Shown here piece by piece: positions 34,850 through 42,884 of a stretch of 64,000 bases of DNA. Location: assembly GCF_000685035.1 (NCBI RefSeq), contig NZ_BAYB01000009.1:124001-188000 (forward strand), given 5' to 3'. The stretch's first letter is position 1. Each line of letters opens with the position of its first letter. This DNA is from Paraburkholderia ferrariae NBRC 106233. Its GTDB lineage: Bacteria > Pseudomonadota > Gammaproteobacteria > Burkholderiales > Burkholderiaceae. Below the pieces are notes generated by a model. It made no database searches. It was not told where the DNA came from and saw nothing but the letters and a program-made list of their open reading frames with translations. A program made the translations under genes and the position numbers.

Positions 34850-36195
34850 TTCTGACGCACGCCCCACAGTTCAAGCTTGAGTTCCGGGAAATGCCCAGCG
34901 ATGTGCATGGCGAGACCGCCGTGCCGCGCGATCTGCTCCCAGAACGGACCCGAGCGCGAGAGCTCGAAATAGATGAACCCCGAGTTGAATGGAATCTGGC
35001 GCGGCGGGACCGGCAACGGCACCATCGTCAAACCGGGCAGGTGCGAGCGGATCAGTTCCGGCAACCGCTGCGGATGGCTGATCTTCGTTTGCGCGAGGAA
35101 CTGCTGTTGCAGCATTTCCGGGGACATCTGCGCCCCGGCCGCAAGCACGAGTGTCGAATAACCAGCCAGTTCGCCTGGCAAGACCGTCGCCGTGCGGACG
35201 CCGTGGGCCTGCTCCGTCAGCGCAATCGGCTGTGCACCGCGTATCAGCACCTGGTTAAGCAGATAGTGAACTTCGTCGACAAGCGGCCTGATGCTCTGGT
35301 ACAACCGCGCGTGGTCATACCCCGGCGCCGGGGCCGGGCGCCGCGTTTGCGGGCGCACGAACGTCGAAAGCTCACCCGCAAAGAGAGCGAGTTCGCGATA
35401 CAGATCCACGGGAGCGGTCTCTTCGAGCTGACAGAGGTGATCGAGCAACGGCTCATAGCGGTTGAGCACCTGCAGCAGCAGGTAGTCCGCCACCTCGGCT
35501 GCGGCGCCTGCGCGGCCATCCGTACCGGACAGACGTGCGGCCAGCGCGTCCGCCCGCAGTTTCGCGAGGCCGTGCAACTGCATCGTCCATTCGCGCAGCA
35601 GCGGATTCGCCCCGTAACCTGTGACCGGGGGAATGTGATCGGCACTATGGAGCGACACCGCGCCATCGGCGTGCAGCGTCTTCACACGCGTCAACGCAAT
35701 GCCGATCCACGACTGGGTGAGCTCCTTCTCGGGCAAAAGCCGCAGACGCAGATTCGCGAGCTGGACTGGCTTCGGCCCCTGGCCGATCGCATTGCTGTCG
35801 CGCAGTTCCACGTCGTACGCAACATAGCGCGCGAGCGACCCATTCTGCTCTTCGAACGCGGTTTCTTCCGTATTGGGAAGACGCAACGGGACAGCCAGGT
35901 AAATCACCTGATCCTGATGCTCCGGCCCGATCGTCAGCGGCGGCGGTGGCGGCGTCAGACCGGGGACATCGAACGGCGTACCGTCCGGAAATACGCCTGA
36001 TCCGCTCCTGAACACCAGCTTGCCAAACGACAAGGATTCCTTGTCGATTTCGTACTGACTGAAACCCCAAAAGAATGGGCTCAACGGAGCGCTCCGCCGG
36101 TGGGCGAGAGACTCCAGATACCGCTCCTGCTGCTGAAACAACTGCGGGCGCAGGAAGAGTCCTTCGCTCCAAACAACCTTGTTATACCAACTCAT
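34846..36195 (-). CDS. tssK: T6SS baseplate-membrane linker TssK
   Basis: A 449-residue TssK (ImpJ/VasE). The N-terminus KVVWSEGLFLRPQLFQQQERYLESL is the family signature (W-x-E-G-x-F-L-x-P-Q-x-F-Q). The middle shows LAVPLRLP and ANLRLRLLPE, and the C-terminal half holds the characteristic G-x-x-x-L-x-x-x-L-P-G segment (LIRSHLPGLTMVPLPVPPRQIPFNSGFIYFELSR). TssK trimers connect the baseplate wedge with TssL and TssM. Overlap with tssL (ATGA) and a 4-bp gap from tssJ indicate one polycistron. Confidence 0.94.
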   Translation of the reverse strand: MSWYNKVVWSEGLFLRPQLFQQQERYLESLAHRRSAPLSPFFWGFSQYEIDKESLSFGKLVFRSGSGVFPDGTPFDVPGLTPPPPPLTIGPEHQDQVIYLAVPLRLPNTEETAFEEQNGSLARYVAYDVELRDSNAIGQGPKPVQLANLRLRLLPEKELTQSWIGIALTRVKTLHADGAVSLHSADHIPPVTGYGANPLLREWTMQLHGLAKLRADALAARLSGTDGRAGAAAEVADYLLLQVLNRYEPLLDHLCQLEETAPVDLYRELALFAGELSTFVRPQTRRPAPAPGYDHARLYQSIRPLVDEVHYLLNQVLIRGAQPIALTEQAHGVRTATVLPGELAGYSTLVLAAGAQMSPEMLQQQFLAQTKISHPQRLPELIRSHLPGLTMVPLPVPPRQIPFNSGFIYFELSRSGPFWEQIARHGGLAMHIAGHFPELKLELWGVRQK

Positions 36196-36199
36196 GGCA

Positions 36200-36745
36200 T
36201 TAATCTGACTTTGAAATCGAAACGGTGCGCTGGTCGAGCCGGAGTATCAGCTTCTGTTGTTTGTCTGGTATGGCGACCCTGTACCACGCGGCATCGGGCG
36301 CCGCCGGCAAGCGGTAGACCGCACGCCAGACTGATTTTCCGAGGTCCCGGTAGCCCGCCAACACACCAATCGCGGTGGTGGCGGTATTCGACTTGCGGGC
36401 GATCTCCCGTTTGTCACCGGGTCGCAAGATCATTTCATCGACGACCAGCGCGTCGTCGCCAAGGACTTTCTTGTCGTCGCTTTGCAGAGTGAAAAAGTCA
36501 GCATTTTCGAATGCCGTTGCGGACTTCAACTCGTAGACCCGCACCAGAATCGGCGCCGCCGCTCCCCACTCGTTGGGATTGACGTTATCGGCCGCAACGA
36601 CCTGCAGCCGCAGAACCGTTGGCTCCTTGCTGACAGGAGCGGGCGTGCTGCTGCATGAGGCCAGCAACAAGCCTGCTCCGCTCAGGGCCAGCCAGCCCAG
36701 GATGCGCACCCATAGCGCGAAGCGGGAGAATAAGTTCGGAACCAT
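36200..36745 (-). CDS. tssJ: T6SS outer-membrane lipoprotein TssJ
   Basis: A 181-residue lipoprotein. The signal peptide ends in the lipobox L-A-S-C (Cys31), preceded by the hydrophobic WLALSGAGLLLA. The mature part has the TssJ/VasD two-sheet pattern: VLRLQVVAADNVNPNE, then LVRVYELKSATAFENADFFTL (the typical R-x-Y-x-L-K), and FRDL/AVYRLP-like strands. It tethers TssM to the outer membrane. It is the first gene of the tssJ-K-L-M run and lies 141 bp downstream of hcp; no clear promoter was seen in that gap. Confidence 0.92.
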   Translation of the reverse strand: MVPNLFSRFALWVRILGWLALSGAGLLLASCSSTPAPVSKEPTVLRLQVVAADNVNPNEWGAAAPILVRVYELKSATAFENADFFTLQSDDKKVLGDDALVVDEMILRPGDKREIARKSNTATTAIGVLAGYRDLGKSVWRAVYRLPAAPDAAWYRVAIPDKQQKLILRLDQRTVSISKSD

Positions 36746-36886
36746 CTGATGGAATCAAGGACATCATGCCCGCCGTTCAGAACGAATTGACCAGGACGTC
36801 GGTATTCAAACCGGCATCCTGGCCAACAATCGTGGAGCGCCCCGCTGGAAGGACCCGGCGGGATCACGATTCAGGAGGACTGCAAC

Positions 36887-37369
36887 TCAGGCGCTGTTCT
36901 TCTTGACGTCGAACGTTGCCGTAACCGCGCCGCCGCTACCGCCTTGCGCGTTCTGCACCACATATTCCTGCTTCATCTTTGCGAACGAAAGCGTCACCAT
37001 CTCGCGCGGACGCGACTCGCTGTCGCTCACGCCCGACGGGCTGACCGAAGTCACCAGCACGTCGTCCATCGTGAACTTGATGTACTCGAGCGGGTTGCCG
37101 CCGGCCTTGCGCACGACAAGCTTCGCTTGATCGATGTGCTTGCCGGTCAGGCAGTACTGAGTGAGGTTCGGCGTCGCACGGTCCACGTAGTGTTCGAACG
37201 TGAGATCGCTCACCGTCGCACGGCCTGCGCCGCCGCCGGAGCCAAGATGCATGTTGGATTGCTGCGAAACGGCCCACGACCAGCTCAGGACATCGATTTC
37301 GTCCTTGTGGGTTGCGTCGGCCGACTCACCATCGATCCCGCTGATCTTGAGAAAGATGTCTTGCGCCAT
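36887..37369 (-). CDS. hcp: T6SS inner tube protein Hcp (TssD)
   Basis: A 160-residue Hcp1-type protein that stacks as hexamer rings to form the secreted tube. Signature parts: AQDIFLKISGIDGESADATHKDEIDVLSWSWAVSQ (family start), DLTFEHYVDRATPNL, and YIKFTMDDVLVTSVSPSG. The C-terminus ends in an FDVKKNSA strand. AAGGAG sits 8 bp before the ATG, one of the strongest ribosome sites in the window, as expected for the most abundant T6SS protein. The 142-bp gap to tssC contains an 11-bp triple repeat. Confidence 0.95.
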   Translation of the reverse strand: MAQDIFLKISGIDGESADATHKDEIDVLSWSWAVSQQSNMHLGSGGGAGRATVSDLTFEHYVDRATPNLTQYCLTGKHIDQAKLVVRKAGGNPLEYIKFTMDDVLVTSVSPSGVSDSESRPREMVTLSFAKMKQEYVVQNAQGGSGGAVTATFDVKKNSA

Positions 37370-37454
37370 GAAACGACTCCTTGATACAGGGTTGGTTATG
37401 AAGAAGCTCTATCGAGATCCAGGCATATTTAATGAGCGCCTGTCCGCCGCTCAG

Positions 37455-37487
37455 TGACCGGAAAATGACCGGAAAATGACCGGAAAA
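37455..37487. repeat. Three tandem copies of an 11-bp repeat between tssC and hcp
   Basis: TGACCGGAAAA is repeated three times without change (37455-37487) in the 142-bp tssC-hcp spacer, 86 bp upstream of the hcp start. An 11-bp period is about one helical turn. It could tune hcp expression through protein binding or RNA structure; no function is known to me. Confidence 0.7.
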
Positions 37488-37511
37488 CCAGTCGAAGCCA
37501 GCAAAGCCTAA

Positions 37512-39017
37512 TCAGGCCGCTTCCTTCACAAGCGGCAATTTCGCAACGAGGCGCAGCGAAACCGTCAGACCTTCGAGCTGGAAATGCGGACGCAGGAAGA
37601 ACTTCGCCTGGTAGTAGCCAGGATTGCCTTCGACGTCTTCCACCACGACTTCAGCAGCCGCCAGCGGCCGGCGCGCCTTGGTTTCCTGCGACGAATTGGC
37701 AGGGTCCGCATCGACATAGTTCATGACCCATTCGTTGAGCCATTGCTGCATCTCGTCGCGCTCCTTGAACGAGCCGATCTTGTCGCGCACGATGCACTTC
37801 AGATAGTGGGCAAAGCGCGAGCAGGCAAACAGATACGGCAGACGCGCCGAGAGGTTCGCGTTCGCGGTCGCGTCCGGATCGTGGTACTCGACCGGCTTTT
37901 GCAACGATTGCGCGCCGATGAACGCCGCGTAGTCGGTGTTCTTGCGATGGATCAGCGGCATGAAGCCGTTCTTCGACAGTTCCGCTTCACGGCGGTCGGA
38001 GATCGCGATTTCCGTGGGGCACTTCATGTCGATGCCGCCATCGTCGGTCGGGAACGTGTGGCACGGCAGGTTCTCGACCACGCCGCCGCTCTCCACGCCA
38101 CGAATCAGCGTGCACCAGCCGTAGTGCTTGAACGAGCGGTTGATGTTCACGGCCATCGCATACGCGGCGTTCGCCCATACATACTTGCGATGATCGGCGC
38201 CGTCGGTCGATTCCTCGAAATCGAATTCGTCGACCGGATTCGTCTTGACGCCATACGGCAGGCGCGCGAGGAAGCGCGGCATGGCGAGACCAATGTAGCG
38301 CGAGTCCTCCGAATTGCGCAGCGAGTTCCACGGCGCGTATTCGAGGTTCTGCGTGAAGATCTTCGTCAGGTCGCGCGGGTTTGCGAGTTCCTGCCACGAA
38401 TCCATTTGCAATACCGACGGTGCCGCGCCCGTGATGAACGGTGCATGCGACGCGGCGGCCACCTTGGCGATCGACGCGAGCAAATCGACATCGGGCGGCG
38501 TGTGGTCGAAGTAGTAATCGGCGACGAGACAGCCGTACGGTTCACCGCCGAGCTGGCCGTATTCTTCTTCGTAGATCTGCTTGAAGAACGGACTCTGATC
38601 CCATGCGATGCCTTTATAACGCTTCATCGTGCGGCGCAGGTCGTCCTTCGAGACGTCCATGAAGCGGATCTTCAGCTTTTCGTCCGTTTCGGTGTTCGTG
38701 ACGAGATGATGCAGGCCGCTCCAGGCACTTTCCAGTTTCTGGAAATCCTCGTGATGCAGGATCAGATTGATCTGCTCGGATAGCTTGCGATCGATCTCAC
38801 CGATGATCGCCTCGATGTTCTTGTACGCGTCGTCGGAGACGGTCACGGACGCGAGCAGCGCCTGCTGCGCAAGCGTCTGCACCGCATTTTCGACGGCTTC
38901 GCGCGCACGTTCGGTTTTCGGCTTGAATTCGCGCGCGAGGAGCGCGTTGAAATCCGATTCACTGGTCACGCCTGGCGTTGCTGCGGCGCGGATATTCGGT
39001 TGACGTTCGGCCATCAT
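37512..39017 (-). CDS. tssC: T6SS sheath large subunit TssC
   Basis: A TssC (VipB) protein of about 501 residues. Features: SESDFNALLAREFKPKTERAREAVENAVQTLAQQAL near the N-terminus, IDRKLSEQINLILHHEDFQKLESAWSGLHHLV (about 75-107), PFFKQIYEEEYGQLGGEPYG, and the C-terminal FLRPHFQLEGLTVSLRLVAKLP, the strand that zips with TssB and neighbouring subunits. Together with TssB it forms the contractile cytosolic sheath. The frame is open to an ATG at 39065 that overlaps the tssB stop. The first 16 residues from there do not look like the family, so 39017 (MMAERQ) was chosen; neither start has a strong ribosome site. Confidence 0.94.
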   Translation of the reverse strand: MMAERQPNIRAAATPGVTSESDFNALLAREFKPKTERAREAVENAVQTLAQQALLASVTVSDDAYKNIEAIIGEIDRKLSEQINLILHHEDFQKLESAWSGLHHLVTNTETDEKLKIRFMDVSKDDLRRTMKRYKGIAWDQSPFFKQIYEEEYGQLGGEPYGCLVADYYFDHTPPDVDLLASIAKVAAASHAPFITGAAPSVLQMDSWQELANPRDLTKIFTQNLEYAPWNSLRNSEDSRYIGLAMPRFLARLPYGVKTNPVDEFDFEESTDGADHRKYVWANAAYAMAVNINRSFKHYGWCTLIRGVESGGVVENLPCHTFPTDDGGIDMKCPTEIAISDRREAELSKNGFMPLIHRKNTDYAAFIGAQSLQKPVEYHDPDATANANLSARLPYLFACSRFAHYLKCIVRDKIGSFKERDEMQQWLNEWVMNYVDADPANSSQETKARRPLAAAEVVVEDVEGNPGYYQAKFFLRPHFQLEGLTVSLRLVAKLPLVKEAA

Positions 39018-39061
39018 TTCACCATTTTTCTGGATCTGTCTTCGCTTTAGAAAAGCAAAAC

Positions 39062-39595
39062 TCATTCGTTGACTGCCGACTCGTCGGCCGATTTCACTTC
39101 GCGCTTCGGCGCCTTTGCCAGTGCATCGAGCAGGGCCGGGTCCCTCAGCACCTTGCTGACAAGGCCCTCGGCACCGCTCTTGCCGTCCATGTAGGTTTGC
39201 AGGTTGGCAAGCTGCGTGCGCGCGTCGAGCAGCTGCGACAGCGCGTCAACCTTCTTTGCCACGGCGGCCGGCGAGAAATCGCCCATGCTTTCGAACGTGA
39301 TGTCGACCATCAGTTGGCCTTCGTTCGTCAGCGTGTTGGGCACCGCGAATGCAACGCGCGGCTTCATGGCCTTCATCCGCTCGTCGAAGTTGTCGATGTC
39401 GATGTTGAAGAACTTGCGGTCTCCGACCGCGGGCAGCGGCTCGAGCGGCTTGCCCGACAGATCGGCAAGCACGCCCATCACGAACGGCAGCTCGACCTTC
39501 TTTTCCGACCCGTAGATTTCCACGTCGTATTCGATCTGAACGCGGGGAGCACGATTACGTGCAATGAATTTTTGAGAATTGTTAGGAGCTGACAT
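39062..39595 (-). CDS. tssB: T6SS sheath small subunit TssB
   Basis: A 177-residue TssB (VipA) protein. Family blocks: SQKFIARNRAPRVQIEYDVE at the start, VELPFVMGVLADLSGKP (about 32-48), FFNIDIDNFDERMKAMKPRVAF and DFSPAAVAKKVDALSQLLDARTQL. It is the first gene of the long minus-strand T6SS operon (tssB, tssC, hcp, tssJ, K, L, M, vgrG, PAAR, rhs). A 206-bp gap separates it from the upstream OmpA-domain gene, and the conserved palindromic box sits 109 bp before its start. Confidence 0.95.
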   Translation of the reverse strand: MSAPNNSQKFIARNRAPRVQIEYDVEIYGSEKKVELPFVMGVLADLSGKPLEPLPAVGDRKFFNIDIDNFDERMKAMKPRVAFAVPNTLTNEGQLMVDITFESMGDFSPAAVAKKVDALSQLLDARTQLANLQTYMDGKSGAEGLVSKVLRDPALLDALAKAPKREVKSADESAVNE

Positions 39596-39704
39596 AGTGT
39601 CCTGACGTTATTCGCCCGAAGAATAAGAAAAGTGGCAGTACAACGCCGCTGCAAGCAGCAAAACTGCAACTTGGTGATATTAGAGGTCGGCGCTAATTTT
39701 CAAC

Positions 39705-39721
39705 ATGGGCGATTGCCCAAA
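39705..39721 (-). promoter_or_regulatory. Conserved palindromic box, copy B (upstream of tssB)
   Basis: On the coding strand of tssB the sequence reads TTTGGGC-AATC-GCCCAT. It matches the boxes upstream of tagK and of the major pilin gene at 13 of 17 positions in all three copies. It lies 109 bp before the tssB ATG, in the 206-bp spacer. The rest of this spacer (39596-39801) is moderately AT-rich, with no other element I can support. Confidence 0.55.
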
Positions 39722-39801
39722 ATCGATCTCATTGATTTGATTCACTGGATGGTTTGATGCAGCCACCGTATAGGGGGTGACTGCGCGGTACGCAGACCGC
39801 A

Positions 39802-41526
39802 TCAAGGCGTACCCGGGTCGGGAATGAGGCTGATCTCGACGCGCCGATTCGTGGCACGTCCCTGCACACTCGAATTGCTGGCCAAAGGACGCGTATCTCC
39901 GTAGCCCTGAATCGCGAAACGCGTGACCGGCAGCGACGCCTTGTCGACGAACCAGTCTCGGATCGCCCGTGCGCGCGCTTCGGATAGCGCCAGATTCGCC
40001 GCGTTTGCACCGACGTTGTCCGTATGGCCTGCGATGAGAATCTGCCTGTCGGGATGGGCCCGGATCAGATCGAGCGCGGCCTGGAGCTTGTACTCAGCGC
40101 CTGGCTTGAGCGTAGTCTTTCCGCTGTCGAAGAGCGACAGATTGTCGATCGTGGTGCTATCGGCCGTCGTGATGACCTCAGGCGGATGCCATGTCGCGAT
40201 CGCTTGCTGCAAGGCAGCCTGCAACGCTTCGCCACGATAGAGCCCCCATCCCAGTTCTGCGGGCACACCGTCATGAGCGTAGCGCTTCAGCTGCTCGTAT
40301 CTTCCGGTCAGCATACCGAATCGTTTTAACTTCACACCTACTTCGGTTTCCGGCGTATGGCGGAAGGAGTTGATATCGTCGGACACGGACGCGATCATCC
40401 TGCTGTTTGCCCACGCGGCTACACTGATCGACACGGCCAGCGCGACCGACGATGCCGCTGCCACGTGCACCATCGTCCCCTGCGGTTGACGCCGCAGGCT
40501 CTTCGGGTCAACGGCGACAGTAGCAACTGGTGTCGGCGCGGGCGGAACAGCGACTTGCCGGCCGATGACTTCCGGAAGCGGCAGTGGAAGCGGTTGCGCT
40601 CGCGGTCTCCCGGTCGGCAACAACAAACCCGTTCTGGTTGTGAGCCATCGCATCCACGCGCCGTGGCGAATGGGCCAATACCCGATGTCGGCCAGCAGCA
40701 GTCCGTGCAGAGAAAGCGGTGCCGTGTTTGCCGCTGAGGAGAAAATCGGCAGCAATGCGGAATCTTCGAGCCAGTCGAACACCCCATGCCCAAGCCCCGC
40801 GCGCGTAACGCCGTCCGGATGTGCGCTCGCGAGCGACATCTGATCCAGTTGCCCGCGGATCATGCGTACGAGCGGCCGCACGTTCGCGACACCATGCCGC
40901 GCGACAGACAGATCGATAGCGTCGCCAAACCAGACCGGCTTCGTGTCAGCCTCAGCGTCATGGTTCGTGCGCAAACACGCGTAAATCGCGATATAACATG
41001 GCAGCACACCTGCCCAATCGTGCGCGCTTTCGGCGAGTTCGTGACGCCATTCCGAGAATTCACAGCGAATGGTGGCATCGTCGTCATTGCCGTCGGGCAC
41101 CATGGGCATCAGCACAGCATCCGGCAAACGCTGATACGAATCACGGATCGTGGCTATCGACCCAGCCAGTTCGGCCCGCGTCCTCACGAGCATCCACACG
41201 GCGTCGCCACGATATTGCTGGCTCGACGCGCGGCCACCACACTCAAACGTTGCAGCGGCATAAGGACCCACCACAAGAATGATCGGCAGTTCGTGTGAGG
41301 GATTCTGCTGAATCGCCTTGATCGGGACGGCTTCGTCCTGGTTGGGCAAGCGCGACCTGCCACGGCGAGACAGTAGCGCCGCGCCCATCGCTGCCATCAG
41401 GACAAGAACAGGCACGACCGGCCACCAGGGTTGCCAGTCCAACGGCAAAAACAGCCATATCAGGCCGGCCGTGAGCACCGCAAACCAGATCATTGGGATG
41501 CGGTAGCGGGTTGAAAAAATCTTCAT
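39802..41526 (-). CDS. TssM-like membrane protein with C-terminal OmpA domain
   Basis: A 574-residue protein. The N-terminus holds two membrane helices (MIWFAVLTAGLIWLFLPL, VVPVLVLMAAMGAALL). A cytosolic region of ~330 residues starts with PIILVVGPYAAATF, where TssM has its P-loop. Here the K-T is missing, so it would be a degenerate nucleotide site (inference from layout). A third helix (VAAASSVALAVSISVAAWA, near 395) leads to a periplasmic OmpA/MotB domain (ILIAGHTDNVGANAANLALS, RFAIQGYGDTRPLASNSS, RATNRRVEI). The start ATG overlaps the stop of the DotU-like gene. The DotU-TssM order and the OmpA domain suggest a second, small cell-wall-anchored membrane complex related to T6SS. Confidence 0.72.
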   Translation of the reverse strand: MKIFSTRYRIPMIWFAVLTAGLIWLFLPLDWQPWWPVVPVLVLMAAMGAALLSRRGRSRLPNQDEAVPIKAIQQNPSHELPIILVVGPYAAATFECGGRASSQQYRGDAVWMLVRTRAELAGSIATIRDSYQRLPDAVLMPMVPDGNDDDATIRCEFSEWRHELAESAHDWAGVLPCYIAIYACLRTNHDAEADTKPVWFGDAIDLSVARHGVANVRPLVRMIRGQLDQMSLASAHPDGVTRAGLGHGVFDWLEDSALLPIFSSAANTAPLSLHGLLLADIGYWPIRHGAWMRWLTTRTGLLLPTGRPRAQPLPLPLPEVIGRQVAVPPAPTPVATVAVDPKSLRRQPQGTMVHVAAASSVALAVSISVAAWANSRMIASVSDDINSFRHTPETEVGVKLKRFGMLTGRYEQLKRYAHDGVPAELGWGLYRGEALQAALQQAIATWHPPEVITTADSTTIDNLSLFDSGKTTLKPGAEYKLQAALDLIRAHPDRQILIAGHTDNVGANAANLALSEARARAIRDWFVDKASLPVTRFAIQGYGDTRPLASNSSVQGRATNRRVEISLIPDPGTP

Positions 41527-42227
41527 GAATGCCCTTCCGGCAGGAGAGCAGCCTGCGAGATAGGCGTTTGCGGCAAGCGGTCGATCGCTGCGTTCAAACT
41601 GCGATCGAATGCCGTCCAAAGCGAAAGGATGGCTGCCACAACGACTGCGCCGGCGGCAATCCAGCGCGTGCGCTGCCGCGAAACGGAATCCTTCCGAGAA
41701 TTGGACGCTATCGCGGCGCGCCCATATTCCGCGGGCGAGGTCGAGGATTTCGGCGCAGCCACGTTCCCTGGTCGCTTTAGGGCCAACCCCACTCGCTCGC
41801 GGCAGACGGTCGCGTCCTTGAGGCCGCCATCGAAGCCCACTTCCAGCAGGACACTATAGAATTCCAACGCGCCATGGCCGTGACGTTCGCCCCGCAGCAC
41901 CTCGTCGATACGCTCCCGCACATTGACCGCACCGTCATGCAGACCGTGAAATCGTGCCTGCAGTGTTTCGCGTAGCCACTCGTCCTGCTGCGCGGGTGGC
42001 AATGCGCGCAACGTCAGTTCGTCGAGCAGAAAGCATTGCGCCAGGCTGGCTTCGGTGATATCTCTTGACGCATAGCCCCCATCCTTCATGTCCTGCCGAA
42101 GTGTTTCTACAAGTGTGGCACAGCGTGCACGCCAGACGTGGATCGCGGGCAGCTTCGCGCCGCCACGCAGCAACGCTGCATGCAGCACGGTCGAGCGTAA
42201 TAATGGGGCTGTTTGATCGGAAATCAT
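41523..42227 (-). CDS. Second DotU/TssL-type membrane protein
   Basis: A 234-residue DotU-family protein. The family pattern is visible: CATLVETLRQDMKDGGYASRDITEASLAQCFLLDELTL (about 36-73), RFHGLHDGAVNVRERIDEVLRGE (about 92-115) and ALEFYSVLLEVGFDG, which corresponds to the E-x-x-x-x-x-L-x-x-G-F block of DotU. A single C-terminal helix (WIAAGAVVVAAILSLWTAF) gives the tail-anchored topology typical of TssL. The OmpA domain, fused in the other TssL, is here on the partner gene. It starts 25 bp after the stop of the fimbrial subunit gene, on the same strand, so it is probably co-transcribed with the fimbrial operon. Confidence 0.8.
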   Translation of the reverse strand: MISDQTAPLLRSTVLHAALLRGGAKLPAIHVWRARCATLVETLRQDMKDGGYASRDITEASLAQCFLLDELTLRALPPAQQDEWLRETLQARFHGLHDGAVNVRERIDEVLRGERHGHGALEFYSVLLEVGFDGGLKDATVCRERVGLALKRPGNVAAPKSSTSPAEYGRAAIASNSRKDSVSRQRTRWIAAGAVVVAAILSLWTAFDRSLNAAIDRLPQTPISQAALLPEGHS

Positions 42228-42252
42228 TGAAAAGCACAGTTTTCCAGATGAA

Positions 42253-42810
42253 TCAAGGCATCTGGATCACGTAGGTAACGAAGGTGCTCACCATGCCGGG
42301 AGTCGTCGGCCCAGTCGCGTAGTACTTCGCGATGAAGTTGGCTGGCGTCGGGCCGTTCGGGTTGACTGGAATGACTTTCATCGTATTCCGGTCGCCCACC
42401 TTGATTGGTGAACCGTCTGCGTTCTCCAACATGACTTCCACATTGGACGCAGACGTCGTGCCGTCCGTAGCTTGCGGTATCAGACGACCGCTGGTTAGAT
42501 CGGTCGTCGGGCCGCTTTCGAAATACACGAGCGCGCCCGTTACGCCACTGTCACATTGCATGGAAATGGTAAAAACCTTGGCGCCCGCCGTCAGTCCGGC
42601 CGTGTTCAGGCTTTGGGTCGATATTGTCGGTAACGTCACCGTCATGTCTGGCGAACTGACTACGGTGCACGTGTCCGCGATATAGATACCCGTGAAATGG
42701 AGCGTGACCGAAGGAGATTGAGCGCTCACATCGACCGGCGTAAATAGCGCACCGGTGGCGACGCACAGCATTGCGCAGGCAGTCCGGAAGCATTTCACCC
42801 TACTGTTCAT
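42253..42810 (-). CDS. Fimbrial subunit (type 1 pilin-like), minor subunit of the chaperone-usher operon
   Basis: A 185-residue exported pilin. The signal peptide is about 29 residues (CAMLCVATGALFTPVDVSA). The mature part has the pilin fold pattern: N-terminal donor strand SPSVTLHFTGIYIADTCTV, a Cys pair (Cys in ADTCTV and in ISMQCDSG), and the C-terminal strand ending STFVTYVIQMP with the penultimate aromatic/hydrophobic residues used in chaperone binding. It lies just downstream of the usher, after an intergenic hairpin, suggesting a minor, initiator or terminator subunit. Confidence 0.82.
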   Translation of the reverse strand: MNSRVKCFRTACAMLCVATGALFTPVDVSAQSPSVTLHFTGIYIADTCTVVSSPDMTVTLPTISTQSLNTAGLTAGAKVFTISMQCDSGVTGALVYFESGPTTDLTSGRLIPQATDGTTSASNVEVMLENADGSPIKVGDRNTMKVIPVNPNGPTPANFIAKYYATGPTTPGMVSTFVTYVIQMP

Positions 42811-42844
42811 TTTCCGACCTCCCGTATCGGCGCAATCATAGGAA

Positions 42845-42876
42845 CCGTGACGCCGGGGAAAAGCCCCGCGTCACGG
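42845..42876 (-). terminator. GC-rich hairpin between usher and minor pilin genes
   Basis: CCGTGACGC ... GCGTCACGG forms a 9-bp perfect stem, extended by GGGG/CCCC around an AAAA-containing loop, with one-base bulges. It lies in the 74-bp gap after the usher stop. There is no T-run on the minus strand, so partial termination or mRNA processing/stabilisation is more likely than full termination. Confidence 0.45.
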
Positions 42877-42884
42877 CTCGCAAG

